A DNA stretch of 64,000 nucleotides from Takakia lepidozioides (Eukaryota; Streptophyta; Takakiopsida; Takakiales; Takakiaceae): contig CM060731.1 of assembly GCA_030704615.1 (NCBI GenBank), forward strand, positions 38,254,001 to 38,318,000. The letters are read 5' to 3'. The notes below the pieces were generated by a model. It saw nothing but the letters and a program-made list of their open reading frames with translations, was not told the DNA's origin and ran no database searches. Position 1 is the first letter of the stretch; each line of letters starts with the position of its first letter. Below are positions 27,395 through 39,199 of the stretch, one piece after another. Made by a program: the position numbers and the translations under genes.

Positions 27395-27530
27395 ACATGG
27401 CCCGTCAAAATATGCCACCTGTCATATAGCTACCGTTCCAGCTTGTTATTTTTGCCACATGGGCGTTGGGTATAATACACAGGTGGACCCACTAGCGACT
27501 TTTAAAATTTATTTATTAAAAAAAAAAACT
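27395..27530 (+). repeat. SINE-like short repeat, copy 1
   Basis: Ends in an A-rich tail (27515-27528) and is homologous over about 100 bp to 52915-53052. Both have a core near GCCACATGGGYGTTGG followed by an AGGTGG/ATGTGG stretch and an A-tract, all on the + strand. No A/B box was found, so the class is uncertain. Confidence 0.5.
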
Positions 27531-28330
27531 GCTGTGAGTGGAGTGCTAACAAGTCCTTTCTTCTGCATGACTCATATATATGTTTATATATAGATGATGG
27601 CTTTGGCCTTAAAGTCAAATCATGCTTAGGCCTCATTGGAATAAGGTAGCTGACCTTCAACTACAAAACACAGCAGCTAGTCCAATGTAGAATGTTCACA
27701 AAAACCAATACACATCGCTCATACCTATGCATTTTGACTTGCATATGAAAATACATCCACATCAAACAAATGGACCACATCTAATTGACAACTTAGACAT
27801 ATGTCTTAAAGTTAAAGCTCTAGTATGCACTAGGGCACACATGCAAAAGTAAAATGGACCAAATCAACTTTCATGGACTAAAAGTTATCAAACCACTTAT
27901 GGTCTACCAAGGATACCCAAATCAGACAAACACTTTGCTTCCGCTATGCTCAATACACGGGCAACCAATGTACACATATGTTAATATAGCGATAAGAAAG
28001 AGGAACGACAACGTAAGGCTGAGCGGAGGGACCGCGAGGCTTTACGTTTGTCAAGGTCATCAAGTACAACTACCAATGAGGTGTCTGGTCATATCTTACA
28101 TCAATCTCCCACTGTATCCATCTCCTCGAGCGCACAGAATTCTGCCATCAGTGATAACCGACGGCGATCTCGAACATATGCGTTGAGTGTGAGCCATTTG
28201 GGAAGCAACTCTGTGTTATTGATAAATTAAACTATGGCCGGCTTGTTCATTACACACATACGTTATTTAACTCTGTCAATGTTATGCCAGACCCTTTCGG
28301 CTGTAATGTTAGTCATCGAAGTTTGAAAGA

Positions 28331-28354
28331 AACCACGCGCGATCGCGCGTGGTT
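28331..28354. repeat. 24-bp perfect palindrome centred on GCGATCGC
   Basis: The sequence from AACCACGC to GCGTGGTT is its own reverse complement, with AAG/CTT extending the match after one mismatch on each side. Decayed relatives of the same motif occur near 28764-28786 (CGCGCGATCACTCGTGG) and 29274-29291 (CGCGCGATCACGCGTG). Confidence 0.8.
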
Positions 28355-30899
28355 CCTTCATATATCCTCTTGTGGAGCTAGCATGGATCAGCACTGCCAT
28401 CAGATGTTATCAAAACAAGTTGACATTGTCAGTTTAAGCAATAACAGATAAGGAGGCTGGAGGAGGTTGGAGGAGAATAAATTTTCCGATGTTTTCATAT
28501 TACGATGGGGAACAAGTGACACAATCATCGTCTATGACTGAATTCGGGTTCCTATCTCATAATTCAAGCTCCCACGATGGTCGTCTCATTTGTTCCTGAG
28601 CGGATTGTGAAGCTCTGTTAAAATCTCTCTTCAAATGGATTGAAGTAATTTTGGCTGCTTCGAAATTCCTTCCCTGACAAACTGATGGCACCATTGTGGT
28701 TGATTGAAATCTGGATGCACTCGGCTCTTTGGGGTTCTCAATAGTGGTAGAGGCAGAGATCTGTCGCGCGATCACTCGTGGTTCGAAAAGCGGAATTCAG
28801 CATCGTCCTGGTTCTCCAGCCGACTGCCAAAGTGTTATATTACCTCAACAGTGCCACATGTGATTGGTCGGAGTGATGTTTTTTCTATGCTCACGTATTC
28901 AACAACGAAAATGTTGTCATTTGAAAATGTGATGATTATACAAGCATAGTGAGTTACTTCAGGTCAATTACATCGAGGGAACTCAAGGTATTCGGATATT
29001 CCGTCCCGGAATATTTCACACCATCATCCTGGATGAATCATTGATGTGTTTCAGAACACGCACTCAAATCATCCAGGCTGATGGTGTCATTTGTTCCTTG
29101 GCGGATTGTTCAAGTATCCTATAATCCTAGTCTTTAAGTTGTTTGAAGTCATTCTCCCTGCTTGCATAATCCGATCTCCAACAATTAACAACATCCTCAT
29201 GGTGTTTTATTTGGTTCCTATATCATTCGTTTGGAGATCCATTATTCTTTTGAGGAACACCAACGATTAACATCGCGCGATCACGCGTGCTTTTGTAAGA
29301 GCTGACATGTTCTGATGTCCATCATTGCACACCAAAATGGTATTACGAGGAGGCAGAATGTCAGCAATTGAACATCAATCTCCAGCGACATTCTCGTCGT
29401 GTTCATGTGGACTGGACGCCAAAGGATGAACACCGTCGCTAACAATCTGTGTAAACAATCTCAACAATCATATGTACTTCAAGGTGCTTGATACTTCGTA
29501 TGTTCATGTAGCTGATTTCTATAGGAGTCTTTTTGCTATTCCTATTCCAACAACATCAGGTCCACTGAGACTGCCATATTCTGAAATCGGAATCAGGCAC
29601 CACCTACATGAAACCATGAGCTAAGAATGAAATCTCCAGTTCATTCAATCACAGCCCGGAGAAATATCTCAAGCTGCTGGCCAACTACTTGTGGGCTAGG
29701 GTGTTTCTCTGGAGTCGCATACAATGAATCGAAGATCTAGTTCTCAGCTGACATGTAGCTGATGGTTTTATATTGGTCAATGATGGTGGGCCGTGGCTGA
29801 TACGGGAGTTTGAATATGACAGTCTCTAGGGACCTGATATTGTTCGCATGGGAATAGCAAAACGACTATTATACAATTCAGCTACAGGCAATAATATCAA
29901 ACACCTAGCAGTAAATAGGATTTTTGACATTGCTTGTGACAGCTCCAATCAGTTAGTTGGTGGTTAGTCAGTTGGAGATTATTTAGTTGGTGATCAGTTT
30001 ACGAGTGCTTTACAGTAAATCTTCAGAAGCACCACAACCCGTCACAGATGAACCTCGACTGGTCACCCGACACTATTTCCTTGAAGATTTCGCAGAAAAC
30101 GTTACTCTCTCCATCAACGTACTCGACACCGAGCCACTCTCCAGAAGCATACGAGCAGCATACTTACTCCCTAATTGGATACTTTCAGCATCTTACTCCA
30201 GGGTCAGTTACTTGGACATTATGTTTTGAAGAGCATACGAGTAATTCATCATCTTCGCGATTCACTGAAAGTCTGCAAGACCACCAATTCTTCAAGAAGT
30301 ACAGTTGAACTTCGGTCGCACAAGACATTGTTGGTTGACGTAATATTGGAGGATATTTTTTGTGAGGTCATCACCATATCAACGATTCTCGAGACAGCAT
30401 TTCAAGGACTTTTTCCATCTTCTGCTGACGAAAACCTTCGGAACAACGGAAGAATACAGATTTGAAAATGGTCCCTCCAACCTTGTCAAAATATCGTGAT
30501 TTTGGGAAATGACTTTCCCCAAAATATTTTCATTATAAAGTATGTCGGCCGACATCGTCTTGTGCTAACGGAGTTCAGCCCTCTTTCTAGAAGTTGATAC
30601 TCTCATTGACATGGTTTACGTTACTTGTATTGGTCCATGCCGCATGGGGCGAGACTTACTCAAATTGACATGGTTCTGAAATAAAACCTGATTGTTTATC
30701 ATCAGTGTCTCCCCATTGTCTTTCATTTCATTTTATGGTATTGTGTCATTGTGCCATGTTTTGCTCATATATTTGATTGATTTGTCTTGTACGTTACATA
30801 GTAACGGCCTTCGTAAGCTCAGTCACGATTACAAATATGACTGGTGCTCCAATCATCTATCAGGCTGCGGATCATGAAGCGAGTTTTCACCCGAGACCC

Positions 30900-31120
30900 G
30901 TTTTTTTTAATTTATTTTTTAATGTAATGGAAACACCTGGGAGCGACAGCTCACAAATCAGGCCCCTTTAATAATATAACCTCTTTCACAATAACCCCAC
31001 CATGTGGCATTGGAATGGGACACCACCCAGGAACATACCACACTCGTCAGTAGCAAGATTTGACCCCATAATCATCTGGGTGGCACTCAGTGTACTTCAC
31101 CAACTGAACTACTGACTGTT
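30900..31120 (-). mobile_element. tRNA-derived SINE candidate
   Basis: Read on the minus strand from 31120 it starts with an A-box-like TAGTTCAGTTGG. About 50 nt later comes a B-box-like GGGTCAAATCTTG. It ends about 220 nt downstream in an A-rich tail (near 30900-30930). This is the structure expected of a tRNA-derived SINE with an RNA polymerase III internal promoter. Confidence 0.5.
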
Positions 31121-31394
31121 GGTAGCTCATTCAACTCTTACTAATCGTCGAATGAACAATGGAACTTGCTTTATGAGCCAAATAGAAACTGTTTTTTCTC
31201 TTGAAGTTTATACATAATGTTTCTTTATTGCTCATATTATATATTAATAGACAAAAAATTATTTATATCTTTATATTTATACTTTAAATTATCCATTTAA
31301 ATTCATTTAAATGATTTAAAAAATACATATTCAGATATTTCTCCTTATTTCTGGACCAAACTTTAGTCCAAATTTACTTAAAATTGTGTTTTTC

Positions 31395-32463
31395 ATCAGG
31401 CTGTCAATGGACGACCAAGGGAATTATTTTTCAGTCAAGGTCTCTGAAGACACATCATACACAACATGTTATTACTGTGGATTATCTGGTCATCTCAGAT
31501 CAAACTGCCCTAAAGCAAAAAAAGAAAAGGATGGGTAAAGTTCAGGATGGCTGCAGGCAATCACAGGACGGAACCGGTCAGTCACCCCTTCGTCAAAACC
31601 CTGCACTAGTTTCAGACTCCCACCCTCAACCAGTGTCAGTGCCTTTTAAAAATTGTCCTCCAGCAACAACATATGTCCAAGCCAGGCCTAGCCAAAGTCC
31701 AAATTACCAGGCTTGGGACTATGCAGTCAAGCAGGTCTCTAACTCCCCTCCTACCGAAAGAAGGAAAGCGCTACTGGATCCGATGCTAATTGAGGCAAGC
31801 AATGCCCCCTGCTTTCAGCTTCCATTCACCACTTGGACATCGGCAAAACTACCAGAGGAATCAGGCATCAAAGGCAACTCGGGCTCATCATCTTCTAACA
31901 TCCTCTTGGAGCAATCCCCACCACCTGCTCCTCTGCCAATGTCAAGTCTGATCTCATGGGAATTGGAAATGGCAAAAATACACGGCAAGCATGCCACCTC
32001 GGGCAACATTCTTAATGGATTGCCAGGCCAGCAGACCCCTGATAACCCTCAGCAGGTCCCTCGGGAGATTCTACACCACTCACCAATAGCGCACAACCCA
32101 CTCACGGCAAACATCTGTGCAAACCTTTGCTCATTTCCCCAACTGCCCCTCAAAGGCTGCTCCCAACTTGCTTTGAGAAGTCATCCCTCCAGCCAAAACC
32201 CGGTGGCTACCTGCCTCACGCCATTGATCTTTCGTAAGCATCCACACCCGACATTCTTGGTGACAGGCAGAGACAACATGAACTTTGATTCGATATGGAT
32301 CTCAGTACGTGATGTTCAATCCTTCATCTCCAAGAGCCCAATGGACAGCAGCCCAATTCCTACATTATGCAACAAAATAAATGACTACTTCCACGCTAAC
32401 CTCCCATTATACTCTGACCTCTCTCCCATCCACTTTGACAGTCACCTGGGGAGCATACTCTGA
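31395..32463 (+). pseudogene. LINE ORF1 (Gag-like, CCHC zinc knuckle), frameshifted
   Basis: A CX2CX4HX4C knuckle (CYYCGLSGHLRSNC) lies at about 31467-31508, in a frame that stops just after KEKDG near 31538. The following Pro/Ser-rich region (to 32463) is open in another frame, so a frameshift separates the two. Nucleic-acid-binding ORF1 proteins of plant L1 elements have this knuckle. Confidence 0.75.
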
Positions 32464-33045
32464 GGCGTTTCCAGGCCTTTGTGATGACCTCACCCCTAAC
32501 ACTCACATTCTGGCTATCATAGCGAACCTGCAGTTCACAACGCTCTTCTACCTTCCCCAACACCTGCTCCAGCTGCATCCCTCCCGCTCTCTGTGAGTCC
32601 CCTATCCCCTGCTTGGTCCATTCCTATTTTGTTTTTCCATGTCAATCCTAAACTCCGTAGCAAATGCAAAATCATATGCCTCTGACCTATCATTTCTCTC
32701 CCATCCTCTTGGAAGATCCTACCCTCCATAACCTACCCGCCCTTGCAAGACGATTTTGCTCGAATCCTAGGTCCTCACAACCTACCTCTCCAGTCTCCAA
32801 TTTCCATTAAGACATCGCTATTGCACACTGGAAGATTCATACCTTTAAACTGCTCGGGTATCCCTCTCAACATTTCTCTCAGTACCCCAGTCATATTTGT
32901 CCACCTCATCAAACCAATTTACACTGCGACCATCAGCCACTTCTGGTCACCCTCCTTTATTCTGTCCGACAAATGAATTAGATTCCGATTCTTCGCATCT
33001 AGGCCATCAAATGAGTCAAGTCCCTTAGCCTGTCGCCAGCCCTAT

Positions 33046-35607
33046 ATGCAGGTTAGTTTATCCTCCTGGAATATCCAGGGCCTCGGTTTGGATCAGATGG
33101 CTCTAAAGAAAATTAAGCTATCTGCCTGGCTGAGACCATTGCTCCCCTCTCTCTCTATTGTCTTTCTTCAGGAACACAAACTATGCGATAGGAAAATTAG
33201 AAACCTTACAAACCAATTCTGGCCTAAAGATTCAGCTCTTTGGAAACCCTCCTATGAAGGCTCAAGGGGAGGCACAACCATCCTCCTCTCGCCCTCCCTA
33301 AAGTAGTTTCTCATTAAAGACGAAGTCTGGGAGGAAGGGAGAGTGCAGTTCTGCTCTCTCCTCTTTCCCAATGACTCTGAGCCAATTGGCTTCATTAACA
33401 TTTATGCCCCAAATGAACCAGCTCCTAGAGCCGCACTTTGGGACAAAATTTGCTAGATAATGTCTCAGCATATCGACATCAGCAGATGGGTCATGGCTGA
33501 AGACTTCAATATGGTAGAAAATGAATGCGATAGGAAAGGCAGAGGCCCCCACCACCTCAGCCCAGAGGAAGACTTATCCTGACAATGTCTGATGCAAACT
33601 CACAGCCTAGCAGAAATAGACCGTCCGCCGCTACATCCCGCAGGCACCTCCCCGTTCTTCACTTGGACCAACAACAGAGATGTCAATGATCTTAGCATGG
33701 CTAGACTGGATAGATTTTACACCTCTCTCTCACTATCACCAGCCACCTTCTCCTGCCCCTAGGAACCCATACCCCTTGGTTTCGATCATGCTCTCATCTC
33801 AGCCATTCTCAAGCTTCCTAACTCTCATCCCAGAGGAAGAGGAGTCTACAAGCTTAATTCTTCCCACCTCAAAATACCATCATTCGTGGAAAGCTTAAAG
33901 ACAGCATGGTTGGCCTCTGGCAATCTACTCCATTGCACAATTGCTAGATTCCAAGAAAAGGTAGCAGCGGTATGCAAGGTTAGCCAGTCCCTCAGCCAGG
34001 AGATAACAGCCTCTCAGAAAAGAAAGTCCCAAGCCCTTCAAAAATGTTTGGGGATTTTCCAGAAAAAGATTGAGGCCCGCTCTTGCGATGCACACACATT
34101 TCAAACCTATCCAGAGGCAAGATACAACCTGGACCAATTCAATCTCCTCAAGGAAAAGCAAACGAAGATGCAAGCAGGCATAAACTGGTCAACCAAAAGA
34201 GAAAAGATGTCCAAATACTTCTTCCAAAAGTTGAAACTCCGTAGGGCAAGCCAAGCCATTTCCGAACTCTACACAGACCCTCTTCAAACCTCCTCTTCTT
34301 CTGTTCCTAGGAAAATGTGCGATGCTGCTTTCAACCACTTTTCCTCGTTGTTTCATGCCTATCCACAAGATCACCTCTTCCTGGACAGACTCAGGGATTG
34401 CCTCCGAACCATCCCTCAGTCTCTTCATGCAGAAAATAGTGAGGAGCTTGGAAATGACTTTGAGCCCCAAGAGATAGAGAAAGCCCTCAAAACCATGAAC
34501 AACAACAAGGCTCCAAGGCTTGATGGCATGCCTGTGGTGTTCTATAAGGCACAGTGGTCCTCCATCTCTAAAGACTTCTGTGATATGGCCAACGCCATTA
34601 AGGGACAAGGCTTCATGCCTGAGGCCATGAACCAAGGCATTATTACCTTGCTCTACAAGAAAGGGGATATGGAATCACTTATCAACTACAGGCCAATCAC
34701 TCTCCTCAACATCGCAGACATAATTATAGCCAAGACACTAGCTCTGAGGCTTCAGCCCCTTCTCCCCTCCATGATCAGGACAAGACAAGCTGGCTATGTT
34801 AAAAGCAAATTCAATCTGGACAATGTCCTTCTGGCCCAAGAAGCTTCGGCTTATGCTGCCAGCTTTGGCCAAGCACTGGCTCTTTGGCTGATAGATTTTG
34901 AAAAGGCCTTTGACAGAGTGGACTGGTCCTTCCTCATGGCAGTTCTAAAGAAGTCAGGTCTTCCCCCCAGCTTCTGCCGATGGGTGCAAATCCTGCTGCA
35001 AGGATCCACCAGCAGGGTCTCTAGTAATGGTCACCTTTCCAAGCCCTTCCAGCTCCAAAGGTCAGTGAGGCAAGGTTGCCCACTCGCTCCATTCCTCTTC
35101 CTTTTTGTGGCAGATGCTTTAGGCTATATGCTAGAGGACAACCCTCAAGTTAAAGGGCTTAAGCTGCAAAATCCCAGAACTAGCATTTGGCGATAGGTAA
35201 AGGACTCTATGTTCGTAGATGACACTTTCTTTCTTATTGAGGCTAACCAGTCATCCTTGGAAGTGGCGGCGGATACCCTGTCCAGCTTCTGCAGTGTTTC
35301 AGGGTTCAAAGTAAATTGGAGCAAGAGTAAAGCCCTTCTTTTGGGTGACCTCTCCAAATCTACCATAGGAAGCAATCCATCTTGGGGCGCCCACCTAGGA
35401 CTAACTTGGCTCAAGGAAGGTGAACCCACTACATTGCTAGGTCACTCATTTGGTATAAATTTAACAGATAACCAGAGATTGGAGGCCACGGTGAAGAGAC
35501 TCAAGCACCAGCTTTCTTACTGGGGCTCTTGCCATCTCTCCATCGCTGTAAGAGCTCTGGCCGCCAACCAAATCATCCTAGCGGGTATCTGGTATTTTGC
35601 ATCTACC
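33046..35607 (+). pseudogene. LINE ORF2 endonuclease and reverse transcriptase, first part
   Basis: The endonuclease starts SLSSWNIQGLG near 33050. Other APE-type landmarks are FLQEHKL, INIYAPN near 33396 and DFNMVENECDRKG near 33505. There are in-frame stops at about 33304, 33454 and 33581. The reverse transcriptase spans about 34440-35300 (YRPITLLN, FEKAFDRVDW, RQGCPLAPFLF, FVDDTFF), with a stop/frameshift near 35194. The frame runs to AGIWYFAST at 35607, where it meets the transposon. FVDD replaces the usual FADD. Confidence 0.88.
35599..35607 (+). repeat. 9-bp target-site duplication, left copy (GCATCTACC)
   Basis: GCATCTACC ends the left LINE part. The same 9 bp start the right LINE part on the minus strand (40644-40636). 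Removing one copy and the transposon joins the LINE reading frame as WYFAST then WGPDNK, as expected for an L1 ORF2. A 9-bp duplication is typical of Mutator-like elements. Confidence 0.85.
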
Positions 35608-35770
35608 CAACGACGCTACCGCGTGAGCCCGACGCGTGAGTGTGTGAGCGTATGCTCACACAACGATGACGTGGCGTGAGCCTGGTCCAGGTCATGCCAC
35701 GTCACCACAAAGAAGGTGGGCCTATAACCGTGGAGCCCCCAACTGCTGATTTCACCACATGAAGGTGAAA
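35608..35770 (+). repeat. Left terminal repeat of the MULE
   Basis: Matches the other end (40645-40790). In both, CGCGTGAGCC lies at the same distance (22 nt) from the target duplication. It is followed by a second CGCGTGAG, then TGTGAGCGT, an imperfect hairpin around GTGGC/GCCAC and GGCCTATNNCCGTG. The outermost 7 bases differ. The two ends are direct repeats as sequenced and become inverted once the inversion is undone. Confidence 0.75.
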
Positions 35771-35841
35771 CGGATGAAGGGTTTTGGGCTTTCCTGGAGT
35801 TCAACCTTCTGTTAACAGGAGCTTCATTTCGTAGAACTGAA

Positions 35842-36036
35842 ATGAACCTTGTGTTGACACAAGGGGGATTTGGAGAACTTCAAGTAAACCTCGTGTTAAC
35901 ACGAGGTTGTTTTCCTGGAACAAAAATGAACTTCGTGTTGACACGATGTTGTTTTCTGAGAACTAAAATCAACCTTGTGTCGACACAAGGGGGATTTGGA
36001 GAACTTCAAGTAAACCTCGTGTTGTCACGAGGTTGA
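35842..36036 (+). repeat. Array of five palindromes, about 42-bp period
   Basis: Palindromes start near 35847, 35887, 35929, 35973 and 36013. Arms are of the type AACCTCGTGT / ACACGAGGTT or CCTTGTGT / ACACAAGG around a 2-nt centre (TG, TA, CG, TG or TT region). The spacer GGATTTGGAGAACTTCAAGT recurs, so this is also a tandem repeat. Related palindromes with GCG in place of GTG sit in the introns of the methyltransferase gene at the other end of the element. Confidence 0.88.
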
Positions 36037-36216
36037 TTTGATCATCTGTCTATCTGAAGGTAGTTTCTTGTGTTTGCTAATGAAAAGAGAATGACAAACC
36101 AATGCGACAAATGCATTGACCCACGCATAGCAAAGATGTTAGACGACATACATTGAGAGACACTAGACTTGAACAGTCATTCCATTACAAGTTGTAGTCA
36201 AGGAAAACACAAATTT

Positions 36217-39199
36217 TTATGGGGTTGTATCCTGCTGTAGAAGTGTGTTGACTTTGTTGAAACTCATAGTGGCTTGGTGAATGAAGAAGTCGCGCTTTGG
36301 ATCACAAACCATCCTTCTCAAGAAGACGAAGTAAAGGTGTTTGCACGGTATGAACTTCCCTCTCTTTCCCAAACTACTTGAAAGCATACCAACAAAATCA
36401 GGACATATACAATTGGGAAAATTGGAAACAGTGATATCGTACGTCCTGTCCTGCAGCGCAGATGCGGATGAGATCATGGTGAAGACCCGACCATACCCTG
36501 GATCAGGCACTTCCATTGTTCCCGCAACACGAGCGTGAAGCATTCTGGCGGACTCAATTTTGCCGTAGTGTTCTGCGGTTGGAGGGAATCGTCGAACCAG
36601 CTTCCCATTCCGTCTAGTTGGCCACAAGTGAGCGTCAGGCGGAGGTACCCGTGAACCGCTTCTACTTGAAGCACCTTCACGCGCAATGGAATGTCTAGCT
36701 AGGGAGAAACCCGCCTCTTCCAGCATTGTGATCTCTCGGTGAGTGAGACCTGTGCCCATCTTCACAGGCCACACGGTTGGTGGAGTAGGCTTCCTTACCA
36801 CGGAAGGCCTCACTGTCCCATGCACACATCTCCCACAATCGTCAGCGCAGAACCAGAATGTCGCGGCCCTTTGCCTTGAGGGCAGGGAGGTCGGGACACA
36901 AGAGGGGCTGCCCCTGTGGTGGGGGCAGTAGCAGCGATAGGTACGGGGGCTGAAGCACCCTTGAGTGCCCAAGGCACTCAAGGAGGCGGAGGCGCTCACT
37001 AGGTGGAGCCCCGCACACCGGGTTGCGGTGGGGGTGGCTCCACAAGGGGTGGTGGTAGCTTAGTGGGACTTAGTGGGGGTGGCATAGGACTCACCATGGG
37101 GGTGGAGACCTCGTGGTGGGAGTCGTGGGGAGTCTTGGGACTCATCACGGTCCATAGGGGCCGTGGTGAGCGGGCCAAGACTCACCGCGACTCACCACCG
37201 GGAATCGAGGGTCTTCGTGGTGGTTCGCCATAAAATGGCATGGCTGGTTGTGAAACCCCCGCGGACAGCTACAGAAGTATATATAGGGAGTAGTAACCCC
37301 GAGAACGGTGCAAGCCCGTTGGTGACCAAAAGCTAGTGAGTAAGCGAGCGAGCCGGAAAGCGACCAAAGAGTGGGGAGCTGTTCCGGACTGCCATCTACC
37401 AAAGGGAATTCTCCTAGTCCCAATTAGGTGGAGGGTTTTAGAGGGAATCGAAAGGGGACCGTTATGTCCCGGTGAGCAGCCGAAGCTCCAAGTTGGCCCG
37501 GGCGGCCAGGTTGGGAGTCAGGCGCGCGCATCAAAGCGAGTAACTATGACTTGAAGGGGAGTTTACCGAAGTGAGGTGCGCGACACAGAACTTGTGGTTC
37601 TTTGCCTCGCCTTGTCCGTAAGGGAGAAACAAACCCGTGAATGTAGGAGCTGCAGTGCGTTCTTTCCCTCTGGATATTAATGATGTACATTTTTCATGAT
37701 TGGTGGCCCTGATCGCCGCGCATTTCACACGCGATCCAGCACTTGGGCGTTCTATATGCCAGACCTCGTCCAAGCCCATGGACTCGATTATATGCGACAC
37801 CACGTTCTGGTCTTCAACCATTGCAGTGACAGTGCTTGATGCAGGGGTCCGCTCCGGGGCAGAGTAGCCCTCACCTGTGGATGTTCCGCAATTCCATCTC
37901 TGATCCAAGGGAACACGTGGCGTCAAGAAGTTCACCCTGTCCACCTTATGGGAATCTGCATCCGATCCCGGAGGGGTGTCCAATTTCAGTTTGCAAGACC
38001 CGAATCTCTCTCTCGCCTTCCAGATGGAGAACTCTTCCCACAAGAGGGGTGCCATCTGCACATATGCTCACGGCCCGCGCTATTTTGCTGGGATCCCCTG
38101 ATCTTCCAGCTGCCCGCAACATCAATTCGCTCCTGTCCGGGCCTTTGCCACCAAGGCCACCCCTAAAAAATGACCTGTATCTGGTTTGCTGCTGCAGAGC
38201 ACGAATAAGGTCATCGGCCGTCGCCGCATACAAATCTCTTCCTTTTTTGCCAGATTGCTGCAACCATGCATTGTGCACTGTCTCCGCAAGATTGCAAGAA
38301 GGCATGTCCGCCATCTCCTCAATGGACATATGCTGCAAGGCAAAAAAACACAAAACCGATATAAGGATTGGACCATGAAACATATATCCGAAGCACCCAA
38401 ACGAAGGTGAATGCAAACCACTCACCGTTGTCATGGCCGCTCCCCACTGTCGGTAACGGAAGTGCCAAAATGCGAACCAGTCTTGCAGTGCCCTCATGCT
38501 GTCCTCCGATGCTGCTCTAGAAGAGTACCACCAGGCACGAATTGTCTGGAATAATGTATTCGCTTCCCCCATAGTTTTGGCGTCTTTGTACTGTTTGCAC
38601 AGTTGACGATGCATAGTCTGCATATCTGGCTTGATGTATGTCTTTGTGTGTTTGTCCAGGGATTGTGTCCAATGGAAAAGACACATACGTTCTCTTCCAA
38701 GCATTGGCACTTTTGGATCTCCCGTCCCGAACACAATGCGGACAACGTTGAAGTTAGCTTGAGCACTATCGGCCATGAAACCAACGAAATTGGGAGATGG
38801 GAGACCATTGGAGGCCATAACACGAATGAGAGCTTCCCACATGAGCTGTTGTGAATCTGTGTCCTCTGACTGCATGTCACACACTGCAATTGTCATGACC
38901 CACTGGTACACAGGGTCGTAAACATGACATGCCATTGTGGTCCAGTCTTTAACCCTCTTGACATGATCGAACTTAAGGAAGCAGTTGCCAAGATCGCCAC
39001 CCTTCTGCATACGTTTAACCAGGCTGACCCCGCTGCCCTCACCTTTTGTGGACATTTTGAACAAGAACACTTTCCTGGCTCCTTGTCCCGGGAAAACGCT
39101 GTCTTGGATGTAGTCGTACATGCTCCTTTTCTTCAAATCCATAATATTGTCCATATAACCTCGGCTCCCAGAGCCCATTCTTAAAGCGTTCACCTGATT
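36217..39199 (-). pseudogene. MULE transposase, DDE and SWIM part (C-terminal portion)
   Basis: The minus-strand frame from 39199 to about 37946 begins NQVNALRMGSGSRGYMD. It then carries a MULE-like catalytic region: YDPVYQWVMTIAVCD, then GFMADSAQANFN (probable second catalytic Asp) and MCLFHWTQSLDKH. A second frame continues at about 37531-38000, so there is a frameshift or intron near 37950. A SWIM zinc finger (CICPDF ... CKHLYFVFL) lies at about 36350-36415 in the last frame, ending at 36217. DDE plus SWIM is the usual MULE transposase layout. The DNA-binding N-terminal part is separated from it by the inversion and lies at 47484-48560. The third catalytic acidic residue was not assigned. 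Confidence 0.78.
37005..37530. other. Unassigned non-coding insert between transposase segments
   Basis: G-rich DNA with GGTGG/GGGGTGG runs, then a TATATATAGGGAG box at 37278-37290, then unusual sequence (around GAACGGTGCAAGCCCG). It interrupts the transposase coding regions. It could be an intron, or an inserted LTR/TRIM-like promoter fragment; I found no target duplication. Confidence 0.3.

Larger units (their letters stand above)
26132..30895. other. Repeat-rich region without a supported gene
   Basis: No gene recognised. A short stretch at about 27990-28180 reads as an Arg/Glu-rich then Ser/Thr-rich peptide (KKEERQRKAERRDREALRLS) in one frame and may be a fragment of a mobile-element ORF. 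About 28545-28650 and 29080-29170 are diverged copies of one sequence (shared TCATTTGTTCCT and GCGGATTGT). 27180-27255 is strongly pyrimidine-rich. Confidence 0.4.
31384..35607 (+). mobile_element. LINE retrotransposon, 5' part (ORF1, endonuclease, reverse transcriptase)
   Basis: Plant L1-type order: ORF1 with a CCHC zinc knuckle, APE endonuclease, then reverse transcriptase. The coding sequence is cut at 35607 inside ORF2 by the MULE insertion. The rest of the LINE is now at 40644-39200 (minus strand) and 48561-48782. Several stops and frameshifts show it is dead. The exact 5' end was not located; DNA upstream of 31384 is AT-rich. Confidence 0.9.
35608..39199 (+). mobile_element. Mutator-like DNA transposon, part A (left end and transposase C-terminal part)
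   Basis: Runs from the left target duplication to the inversion breakpoint at 39199/39200. It contains the left terminal repeat region, a palindrome array and, on the minus strand, the DDE and SWIM parts of the transposase. The other part is 40645-48560. Un-inverted, the element is about 11.5 kb. Confidence 0.82.

Noticed and set aside
31384-32463. The 359-codon frame as an intact host gene
   Set aside because: It lies in LINE ORF1, and the zinc knuckle at its start is in a different frame, so it is a decayed ORF1.
35842-36036. Regularly spaced palindromic repeats resembling a small CRISPR array
   Set aside because: The spacers are themselves repeated and the context is a eukaryotic transposon with no Cas genes.
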